From Mesorhabditis belari (Eukaryota; Nematoda; Chromadorea; Rhabditida; Rhabditidae): a stretch of DNA of 64,000 bases. The DNA lies in NCBI GenBank assembly GCA_958450365.1, contig CAUEEP010000742.1:4017001-4081000 (forward strand), written 5' to 3'. This document shows, piece after piece, positions 23,398 to 33,800 of the stretch. Made by a program: the position numbers and the translations under genes. The notes under the pieces were generated by a model, which saw only the letters and a list, made by a program, of their open reading frames with translations, searched no databases and was not told the origin of the DNA. How positions within the stretch are numbered: the stretch's first letter is position 1; each line of letters begins with the position of its first letter.

Positions 23398-23705
23398 CAA
23401 ATACAGTATACTTGTAGAGCTTACTTTTAGAGTACAGTATGCCTCTAAAGCCTACTTTTAGAGTACAGTATATCTGTAGAGCCTGCTTTTAGAGTATAGG
23501 ATGCCTGTAGAGTCTACTTTTAGAGTACAGTATACCTGCAGAGCCTACTTTTAGAGTATAGTATACCTGTAGAGCCTACTTTTAGAGTACAGTATGCCTC
23601 TAAAGCCTCCTTTTAGAGTACAGTATACCTGTAAAGCCTACTTTTAGAGTACAGTATGCCTGTAGAGCCTACTTTTAGAGTACAGGATGCCCGTAGAGCT
23701 ATACT
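23398..23705 (+). repeat. Minisatellite, 31-bp unit, about ten copies
   Basis: The unit TACTTTTAGAGTACAGTAT followed by GCCTGTAGAGCC repeats with few changes. Flanks are unique. Confidence 0.9.
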
Positions 23706-24328
23706 ATACTTTAAAAGAAATAAAAACAATGCTATTTTGAAGCTTTTTAAATAGTGAATGATTGACAAAAAGACAAAAAGAAGTTTTTTGATAGTTCAAC
23801 TACGGTAAACTCAGTGAATCCTATGATGAAGCTGTGTTAAAATGAAGAAGAAATGAAGGTGAAGTGAATGGTTGGTGAAATGAGGAGTGTAGCTAACAAA
23901 CTGATAGTGGAATAGGGCAGGAGAGAGGGGTGGTGTTGGGTGATTGGAAAAGAAGGATCCTTGGATGGAATGGCCATTTGCTGATATCGAGGTTCCCCAA
24001 TTCTATGATTGAAAGAAAAGAGAGTGCCAGTCTTGTCTTTTCACTCGTTTCTCTGCCACATCACAACTCTTTTCCCCCCTTCTTTTTTTTTCAACGATTA
24101 TTTGGAGGGGACAGCTTGACTTCTTGTGATGTCCCCACATTCCCTTATCAACCCTTCTACTCTCTCCGATGATTGCCGCCAAATCTAATACATTTCCCCT
24201 CACCTTCCCTTTCTTTTTCTTTTGCCAGTGATCCCAATATGGATATCGATCCGATCCCCCTGTCTTCCATTGAGTCTTTTCTGGAAAGATAGATTAAAAT
24301 AGATTAAACCAAGAATTAAACTAGTTCC
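23706..24328. other. No recognised feature
   Basis: G-rich strand near 23910-23940, then AT-rich sequence; small competing frames on both strands, none supported. Confidence 0.4.
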
Positions 24329-24330
24329 TA

Positions 24331-24497
24331 TTGGGTTGGTGAATTGAAAACTGCGGGCTATTGTCATATGTGACAGTTTGAGGACTTTCTTCAAAAGAAA
24401 CCCATTTTGGTGTCAATGGAAAAGTTGTAGAGAATCAAAAATGAAGCTTATATCCAAATTTCCAAAAAGATACACTTAGTAGTTTCGCTTAAAATTT
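24331..24497. mobile_element. Mariner MITE, left-end fragment
   Basis: Begins after TA with TTGGGTTGGTGAATTG and matches about 165 bp of the end of the full element at 24673-25197. It then breaks off into a host repeat (GTTCTTTATGCGGCCG) and has no second end. Confidence 0.8.
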
Positions 24498-24672
24498 GTG
24501 TTCTGTGTGTTCTTTATGCGGCCGCGTAATCGCTCGTCGTCTGGCACATGCGCTTAACATCACCCCCTTCCCTCTCCCCTCTCCAAACTTACCTGGCCGG
24601 CTCCGAATCCTCAAATTGGACATTGTCCTCACCTCAAATCAAGGCTAATCTCAATCAATCACGGCTAATCTA

Positions 24673-25197
24673 TTGGGTTGGTGAATTGGAAACTGCGGGA
24701 TATTGTCATATGTGACAGTTTGAGCACTTTCTTCAAAAGAAACCCTTTTTGGTGTCAATGGAAAAGTTGTAGAGAATCAAAAATGAAGCTTATATCCAAA
24801 TTTTCAGAACGATTCAAAAACTGGTTTTCAAGAAATGCCAAATTTGCGAATTTTCACAAAACTTGCATTTTAAGCGAAACTACTAAGTGTATCTTTTTGG
24901 AAATTTGGCTATAAGCCTAATTTTTGATTCTCTACAACTTTTCTATTGACACCAAAATGGGTTTCTTTTGAAGAAAGTGCTCAAACGTCCTCCAGGGACA
25001 TCTCCAGTCCTCCATTTTTGAGTCTCACACTTGTCTCACACACAAACCAAAATCCTACTACGAAAGAGGAATCCGCAAATTGCCTGTAAAATGGGCAGAA
25101 GTCGTCATTAATAATGGAAATTATTTGGAATGAATTCATGGTTTTATGTTGAATAAATTTTAGTTCAAAGTCCGCAGTTTTCAATTCACCAACCCAA
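24673..25197. mobile_element. Mariner-derived MITE, 525 bp
   Basis: Flanked by TA (24671-24672 and 25198-25199). It begins TTGGGTTGGTGAATTG and ends CAATTCACCAACCCAA. The first 245 bp and the last part are partly inverted around AAGTGTATCTTTTTGG and the GACACCAAAATGGG motif. No transposase is encoded. The same ends flank the mariner transposase relic at 54150-54600, the probable parent family. Confidence 0.9.
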
Positions 25198-25199
25198 TA

Positions 25200-25372
25200 G
25201 TTTCTTGGCCTAGTCTGGCTTTAAACTAACAACAATACTAGAAACTGCAATCATTATTTAGTGCATGTACATGAACCAAACAATTGATCAAAAAAAATTG
25301 CAGAAATTCAGAACTTAAACACATCTTTAGCAAAACCACGATAGCAAATTTCAACACGAAACACTTTCTCCA
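25200..25372 (+). repeat. Flanking segment duplicated at 51168
   Basis: About 170 bp directly right of the mariner MITE (from TTTCTTGGCCTAGTCTGGC to CACTTTCTCCATCAA) recur at 51168-51340, again directly right of a mariner MITE. There the segment is closed by a further mariner end. Confidence 0.88.
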
Positions 25373-26015
25373 TCAAAAAAACTTGATTTTTCCCTAGAGG
25401 CAGTGAAAATATTTTCCTAATTTCACATTTTCAAAGCGGCGTGATAAGTTTTTCTTCTGTTTAAATGAATCACATCAGAATTTCTCGAGTTTGGAAGCTG
25501 AAAGAGTGATAAAGATTGGTGAAAAGAAAGGAAGGAAGGGACGGGGAGACTGTTCTGTTGTCGTCAATCAGTCCCTTTCTTTTTCTTCTTTTTTCCCCTT
25601 CCCATCTTCTGATATTCGATGTCCTGGACAGATTCCCCATTGCTCATGATTTGACAGAAATTGTTTGTAAGAATAGAATGATTGAAAGAATAGAATGAAT
25701 GAATTATTGAACTCTTTAAGAGCAAATACTTTAAAGTTTTAAGATTTTAAAGAAATCGAATCCGTGGGTTTCTCGTGGATGAGTTAGCAAAAAGTCTAGC
25801 AATTTGACTGTAAGCAAAATCTGTAAATCTTTTTTGTTGTGTTGATGTTGATGATACAATTTGAATAGTTGAAAAGAATTGATTTAACAATTTATTGACT
25901 TTTTCATTACACTCAATTCTAGTTTGACAATGAATTTGATCAAAAAAGAGAAAAAATACTGTGAAATGGACACGGTAGATGGTTCGAACTTTAGAAAACA
26001 TTTAAGTTAACAAAT
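25373..26015. other. No recognised feature
   Basis: AT-rich sequence with short frames only. Confidence 0.4.
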
Positions 26016-26018
26016 AGA

Positions 26019-26438
26019 TACCGTAAATACTGTAATTGGACCCCATGGGGTACTATTTTTTCCCTCCCCCTCTAGGGTGGGGTACTATTAGAGGGTGGGG
26101 CACTATTAGAGGGTGGGTCACTATTTTACACCACTGTGCTTGTAATCGCCTTCTTTGATTGTCTTGTTCAGCCTCAGAATGTGCTCGATGATGGCCTTCT
26201 CAAATTTGACTCGGCAGCTTTTGACAAGTTGTTGTTGGTGCCCTCAAAGAAAGTTGGTGACGCCTCAAGAACGACTCCATCCAGCCATGGGTTCTTTTGA
26301 AAGAAATTTCAGCTTTTTTGAATCATAATAAGGAAATACATGAAAATTTTCCGCTTTAAAAGAGTTGTTTGTAGTTACGCGTTAGGTGGAGGTGGGGTAC
26401 TATTAGAGGGGTGGGGTCCAATTACAGTATTTACGGTA
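26019..26438. mobile_element. Deleted pogo/Tc5-like element
   Basis: Ends TACCGTAAATACTGTAATTGG and CCAATTACAGTATTTACGGTA (quoted in part) are inverted. Inside are GGTGGGGTACTATTAGAGG repeats and 26145-26315, a diverged copy of the transposase segment at 26822-27010. It is a non-autonomous derivative that still carries transposase sequence. Confidence 0.8.
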
Positions 26439-26585
26439 GCTACTATCTGGGTTACTATTTTACACCACTATTTAAGTTACCAAATCAGGACACATTCAAA
26501 TAATTTTTTCAAAAGCAAACTTTTTCTTTAGTTTTTATTGGTTTTAACCATTTGAAAATTTAACAGCGAAACGAAACAAAAATAA

Positions 26586-27174
26586 CTAACCAGCGAAATC
26601 AATAGAAACATCCAAATCAATGAATTCATCATTTGCTTGATCATCTATTCCTCGATGTCCTTGAAATCCTGTCGATGCGAGCGGCCCCAAGAGGTCTTCG
26701 ATTTCCGTGTCTGTCCGATTTCCGTCTCTGATCTCTAACACCAACTTCTTTGGCTCCAACCGCTTCGATGCACTTGCTCGTCGAAGCATCCAGCCAAACC
26801 GCCGTTTCATCGCAAGCAACAATGTGCTTGTAATCGCCTTCTTTGATTGTCTTGTTCAGCCTCAGAATGTGCTCGACGATGGCCTTCTCAAATTCGCTCG
26901 ACAGCTTTTGACAAGTTGCTGTTGGTGCCCACAAAGAAAGTTGGTGGCGCCTCAAGAACGACTCCATCCAGCCATGGCTTCTTTTGAAAGAAATTTCAGC
27001 TTTTTTGAATCGATTAGCCGCTTCATTCCAGATAATCCGGCGTGTCACTCGTTTCTTCTCGGCTCGACGATCCCGTATCCATTCAGCCAAACCGATATCA
27101 ATCCTCTCCGAGTTCAAGTGGCTGTAATAGTACCCCACCCCCATAATGGCGGTGCGGAGCGTTGCGTAGTCTAG
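26586..27174 (-). pseudogene. CENP-B/pogo/Tc5-type transposase relic
   Basis: A minus frame from about 27121 to 26730 encodes a tail of an HTH domain (RSHGWMESFLRRHQLS, typical of CENP-B-type DNA-binding domains) and then the first part of a DDE_1 catalytic domain with the first aspartate in ACDETAVWLDAS. After KEVGV the frame departs from the family. A different frame (26586-26755) encodes an acidic tail with NDEFIDLDVSIDF, as in C-termini of such transposases, so most of the catalytic domain with the other two acidic residues has been lost. The N-terminal part is also replaced, because the frame runs upstream into the MITE end at 27122. Not functional. Confidence 0.78.
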
Positions 27175-27379
27175 CTTTGGACGCGTTTTTCTCGACACTG
27201 GTTTATGCTACAATGCGCGCTTAGGTATCAAAAAATAGCTGAAATTCAGGGCTATTTTTTGATATTAATGACGCATTTTTTGAAAGTACGGGTGCTTTGC
27301 AAAAAATGAAATACTAAAAAACTTTTGCGACTACGCGACTGTACGAGGGGGGTGGGGTACTATTACAGTATTTACGGTA
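27122..27379. mobile_element. (TA)CCGTA MITE fused to transposase relic
   Basis: Near copy of the MITE at 17932-18190. Its right end is complete (CAGTATTTACGGTA) but the left end starts inside the terminal repeat at CTGTAATAGTACCCC, abutting the transposase relic. On the minus strand the junction reads CTATTACAG followed by transposase codons, which resembles a splice acceptor. Confidence 0.82.
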
Positions 27380-27802
27380 AGTTAACAAATAAATAATCTT
27401 TACGAAAACTACTATACTCCCAACAAGTTTTGAATAAGTTTTATGTAAAAATCTATTCTTTCCTGTTCCCCAAATACTCATTCGAGTGATTGAAGCAAAG
27501 AGATTGACAAAGCAACAAGCACAGTCCCTGTCAAAGATCAAATTCCTTCAAAATCATCCTTAATGAAGCCTATCCTTTGGGAAAAGCATTCAAAATGTAC
27601 TCTCTTTTTCGATTTTGTCAAAAAGAAAGCCAGCAAAGGAAATCCCTTTTGATGGGTGCTTAAAAAGCGTTGACCCAAAATCGGGAATCGACTCAGGGAA
27701 TTGACTGTGGGAAGGGATTTTGAGAAACGTAAAGAGGAGATTTCTCCTTTCACCAATCTCAATCCATCTTTTCCCCCTTTTTTTCGATTCATTCTGTTCT
27801 CA
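27380..27802. other. Upstream region of the secreted-protein gene
   Basis: No repeat recognised. The last 25 bases before the ATG at 27803 are pyrimidine-rich (CCCCCTTTTTTTCG) but do not end in AG, so no clear trans-splice acceptor is seen. Confidence 0.4.
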
Positions 27803-30800
27803 ATGCTGACCACATTTCGCACCAGATCTTTCCGATTTGCATTCCTTTTTGGAGTACTTTTTGGTAATATTTTTGTAAATTGGTAAATTGATCATTTTTA
27901 AAAAAAGATTTTGGCTTTTTTAAACTTTGAAAACATTTTGAGAATCTTCCAAACTCTTCCAAACTCTTCCAAACTCTTCCATAAGAGGCCATATTGTTTT
28001 GATTCTTAAAAATCAAACTGATCGTTGAGTTCGTTCAAATTTTTGTCTAGATTAAAGTTGATTGATAAGATTTAGAAACGAAAAATGTAAAAATCAAAGA
28101 AACATCTCTAGTACTAGTTCTAGAATTGCTAATCTATTAGCTAAATAGCTAGCTAAATAGCTATTAGCTAAATAGAAAACATTCTTCAATTTATTCGAAT
28201 TATTCGAATTATTCTTGTAAAAAAGATTCAAGATTTCACAAGAAATGATTTGTTTTATCAATTTGTATATAAAAGTCAGATTTTTAGAGTGATATTCACA
28301 TCTCTTCATAGATAATATTAAACAATAAAATTTGCATTAAAGAAATACAACAATAACATTAGTTTTTAGAATAAAAACATTTTCTATATTTTCTATATTT
28401 TCTATATTCTCTAAAACAATCTAAATAGACAATGCAAAATCAGAAATCAAATTAAAATCACGCGCGAAATTAGCACACCAAACAAATTGCACTTTTCTCT
28501 AGTGAAATTTGATGAGGATTCTTTTGAAATCAACTGTAAGTCGATCCGATCGCTGGAAGTCGAGATATAGACAGTTTTAACGACATGTCGAAACTTCAAG
28601 GGTTCTTTGACCAAGAACATAGAGAAAAATGGCGTCAAAGTTGATCGACTTCTGTAGGTAAGTCGATCAACTTTGACGCCGTTTTTCTCTATATTCTTAC
28701 AGGTTAGTGTACAAAATAAATTGCACTTTTCTTTAGCCAAATTTGATGAGGATTCTTTTAAAACCAACTGTAAGTCGATCCAATAGCTGGAAGTCGAGAT
28801 ATAGACAGTTTTAACGACATGTTGAAACTCCAAAGAATCCTTGGAAAAAAAAACGGCACTTGAGCGCACTAGTTGATGGGTAGGGAAAATTTCAGTTTGC
28901 TGAGCGATTGGTTTCTCTTTTTTCTTGGGCGGAGGGGAGAGAACTCATAAGTACCTTTTTTGTTGCAAACAAGAAGTAATTGCTAAGCTGATTTTTGCTT
29001 TTAGTACTCATCACGGCTCACCGCAGCAACGAGGATCTTCCGGAGACTGATCAGTTGAGTAATTGCACAAAGAAATGCCTCGATCCGATCTACAAAATGA
29101 AAAGAACATTTCACTATGTTTTCGCGAATTTCGAGAAGGTATTGATTTCATTTTAAATAAAAAATTCAAAAATCCCGCTTAGGTTTGCGACATTCTCGAC
29201 ACGGCAGCGCATTGCTCGCAAAAATGCGAACGTTCTGAGCAAACGAAATTCTGGCAATTCACCACTTTCTACCGGGTGCATTGTGTGAATCATGAAGAAG
29301 GTTTGGAAAGGAAAAATTTCCATAAACTATTTCACTTTTGTGCGTCTTATTTCCGAAGCTTCGAATCGGAAAAAAGAATTTGAAAAAGCTGATGTAAAAA
29401 TGTTTAAGAATGTAATTCATTATTTAAGAATGGAGAAAAATTCGATTCAAGTTCAATGTAAAAGTTAGATTTAAAAGTTAGATTGAGTTGTAAGGTTAGA
29501 CTTTTTAGTTTTTGAGAATATCAATACTATGTGGTTGTTTTCTTTCTAAAACTCTCGATTTCATGCTCAAAATTCCTGGAAATGCTCGCAAAAATGCGAA
29601 CGTTCTGAGCAAACGAAATTCTGGCAATTCACCACTTTCTACCGGGTGCATTGTGTGAATTATGAAGAAGGTTTGGAAAGGAAAAATTTCCATAAACTCT
29701 TTCATTTTTGTGCTTCTTCTTTCCGAAGCCTCGAATCGGAAAACAGAATTTGAAAAAGCTGATGTAAAAATGTTATTTAAGAATGGAAAAAAGTTCGATT
29801 CAAGTTCAATGCATTAGAATTTAGATTGAGTTGTAAGGTTAGACTTTTGACCTAGACTAGTCTTGGCTTGGCTTGAATCTTGTAGGTCAGCCATCTTTTA
29901 TTTCAGAAATTTTCAATACTATGTGGTTGTTTTCTTTCTAAAACTCTCGATTTCATTGTGCTCAAAATTCCTGGAACGCAAAAATCAACGAGCAATTACT
30001 TCTTGTTTCCAGGAGCTTCCAGAAATGCGAAATGAAACGAGCAACTGAGCAAACGAAATTCTGGCAATTCAGCTTGATAATTTAATTTACAATTTACTTG
30101 AAATTTAGGTTTCTGGATTTTCTTTCTGAAACTATACATTAGTTTATCTTTATCTTTATCTAATCTGTTATTTCAGAAATCGAGCAACATTTGAAATGCC
30201 TCAGCAATGCGGCAATTGATGTCGACTCAGGTCGGTAGATTGTTTCTTTCAACTTTGGTAGGTAATATAGAAAGAGTTGAAAGCTTAAATTGATTAGATA
30301 ATAGACATCGTTTAAGGAGTCATACTTAGGATTTAAATCCAGAAAAATCAGAACGATTAACCCAATTTTGACGAATTTAAGCCCTCTGCAGTGCGGTGCT
30401 ATGATTGTGGGCCACCCTGCAGTTTAGTTACCCAATCTTGGCTAGAAGCGGCAAAGAAAGTTCGAAAGAAAAGAAGTATTTAGATTTCTTTAATAAAACC
30501 CATTTCTTGAGCGATTTCTAGGCTCTCTGAAGTGAGGCGCTATAATTGTGGGCTACTCTGTGGCTATTGTATGAGATAATATGTTAATTTCGTGACATAA
30601 TATTGCATTGTAGGCAATTTACTAGATAGCTAGTACTAATATTTAACGATTACTTTCAGTTTGCAAGGATAAATGCAGTCATGTCGATAAACTCGAGCCG
30701 GGAATGGACAAAGAGGAGAGAGTGGCGAGAGCGTGCAAGTAGCTGATTTCGGTCTTATTTTTTTTAGAATCTGAGTTTCTATCTAGGATTTAGACCATTT

Positions 30801-33800
30801 TCAACCAATTTCACGATTTTCAACCAATTTCACGATTTTTCACGATTTTCAGAGCTGTTGAGTGCTCAACTGTGTGCTATTTTCACGAATTCGCCGGAGA
30901 TTGCCCGAAAGCCAAAGATTTGCTAGTTGTAAGTAATTGAGAATTTTAACAGCTCTTTGTACACTAACCTGTAAGAATATAGAGAAAAAACGGCGTCAAA
31001 GTTGTTCGACTTACCTGCCGAAGTCGATCAACTTAGATACCGTTTTTCTCTATGGTCTTGGTCAAAGAACCCTTGAAGTTTCAACATGTCGATGAAACTG
31101 TCTATATCTCGACTTCCAGCGATCGGTTCGACTTACAGTTAGTCTTAAAAGAATCCTCATCAAATTTCACTAGAGAAAAGTGCAATTTGTTTTGTACACT
31201 AACCTGTAAGAATATAGAGAAAAATGGCGTCAAAGTTGATCGATTTACCTCCAGAAGTCGATCAACTTTGACGCCACTTTTCTCTTTTATCAATTAAATC
31301 CAGAGAATTGATAAAGAAAGAGAAATTCCAGAGAATAAACTTGGATCAAATCAACGAGGTGGCTCTATCAATTCATCCAAAACAACACGAGTTGATGAGC
31401 CATGAATGCAAGTATGTGGACAAGAGCTACAAATTACAAGCTACAAAGCCCTTCTAGAAACGTGTAGAATAGATATTTTTAAAAGCTTTTTTACTAGGCT
31501 GACTTTAGGCTTTCGAATGACACAAAAATCAGAGCAAATCATTTTTTCGACATTGAGATTTAACGTTTCTTTCCAAATGAAGACTACGAATAGCTATAAA
31601 TGGCTTGTTCTCGAAATAAAAATGATAGATTAACTTGATTTTGGTGCCATTCGAAAGTCTAAAGTTGGCTCAATCTTTTAATAAAAAAAAGTTTTCAAAA
31701 GTATCTATTCTACGCGTTTCTACAAGGATTTGTAGTTCGGCTTTGTACAGGTTTGTAGTTCGTAACTTTGTACAGGTTTGTAGCTTGTAACTTTGTACAG
31801 GTTTGTAGCTTGTAGCGCTCATATCTAATGTCTACTATCTTACAATTATTTCAACTAATCCACTTTTTAATAGACAACTAAACCGTCATCGTACTGTCAA
31901 TTTATATTCAATCAACTCAATTTTCTAACATTAACTAAACCTTTTTATTCCCTATCGAATGTTACCAAAATTGAGTTGATCGAATGAAAACTAACAAGGG
32001 AATCACATAACGAACGCCGATTGCCCGCAAAATGTAGAATCGACTCTAGGGAAAAACATATTAGAAATTCAGCTGCAAAGCTCCAAGATTACGGTAGTTA
32101 TAACGATCATAAACATTTCGCTTTCTATCAAGAAAATTGTCATTTTGATAGCAAAAAAAAGTATTTCAAAGACAAACTCTAACGAGAGATCCTCCGCTTT
32201 GTAACCAAGCGCACTATCACTGCACCACTGCGTAATGGTTCCATGCCAACTAGCTTCAATATCGTTGCACAGAGAGAAACCCCATTGTCGCCCTAATCTT
32301 ACCAAATATCAAAAACACTATAACCACCGTAATCTTGGAGCTTTGCAGCTGAATTTCTAATACACTCTGTCAAAAAATTATAGACGCACCCGGTTTTTTG
32401 CTAGTTTAGAGCCGGATATAAGTGCTAGTCCAGTGCAAAGTATTTTTTTAGTTTCTTTAATGTAAAAAAACAACCCATGCAAAATTTCAAGTCATTTCAC
32501 TCATCCAAAGTACTTTATCGTACAAAAAACGTTTTATCAGCTGTCAAAAAATTATAGACGCACTTTTATTTTATCAAGAAAAAGTTAACAGAAATAAAAA
32601 TAACAACGCAAACCAAATAAATTAATAATGTGTGGCCCCTCCTTGCTTTAGTCCAACTTCAAAAAGACGTCTCGGCATCGAAGAGACAAGGTCATGGAGC
32701 GCTGTTGGCTGAAGCCGATTCCAGGCTACTTGAATGGCTTTCTTGAGTTCATTCACGCTCGAATATTGCTTGTTTCCCTTGTAGACATCTCGAACGAGTG
32801 TCCCCCACACATTCTCAATCGGGTTCAAGTCTGGGCTGCAAGCGGGCCAAGCGACAGTGCCGATTTTGTGCGCTGTCAGCCAATCTCTTGTGGAGCGACT
32901 TGCATGAATACTCGCGTTATCGTGCATAAAAGTAAAGTTATTGCCCGGATTGTTGTTCAGATAGACGGCTAGATGTTTGTCCAACACTTGTTGATAGTCA
33001 AGCGATGTCATCCGGGTCGAAATAAACTCTAAGCCGACCAGTTCACCGTCTCGAAAGGCTCCCCATACCATACATGATCCACCTCCAAAGTTCCTCGTGC
33101 TGAAGACCATGCCCGGCTTTCGTGAATCCTTCCAATATCCTCGAAAACCATTAGCCCCATTAACGTTGAACTTCTTTTTGTCACTCCAAATGATCTAAAC
33201 ATAAAATACATAAGAAATACTAGTAAACCAACTCCTTCCCATTTGGTCTTCTGGTTCTTTTGAGCGAAATCGATACGGGCGGCTTTATGGTCCTTTGTAA
33301 GTCGTGGAGCTTGCTTCATGAGTTTGTATTTGAGTATTGTAGATCGTTTGACAACGTTGTGTACAGTTTGGCGAGTGACCGGGAGCTTCATCTCCTTGCG
33401 AACCTCTTCGAGTGATGTCGTCGTGTTGGAAAGACGTCTCGTAATTGCGCGTTCGTCTTGATCGGTCAACCTTTTCTTCCGGCCCCGTGTTTCTTTCTTC
33501 TTAGGAGTCATTTTGGTCTTGAGATACGTGCGAATACACTTCTCAGAACGTCCGATGCGATGAGCAATGTCCCTGTTTGAGTGACCAAGCGTGTGGAGCA
33601 CATCGATACGCGTTTTTTCCACCACATCCAGTTGTTTTCCAAGTGGCATATCTGAAAATGTAAAAACATTTATAAACATAACTAATAAGCAAAAAAAATG
33701 AGAAAAAACTAACAATTATTGATAGAATAAATCGTCAAATAAAAGTGTGTCTATAATTTTTTGACAGCTGATAAAACGTTTTTTGTACGATAAAGTACTT

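Noticed and set aside
26707..27174. 155-codon plus-strand frame
   Set aside because: Antisense shadow of the CENP-B-type transposase relic.
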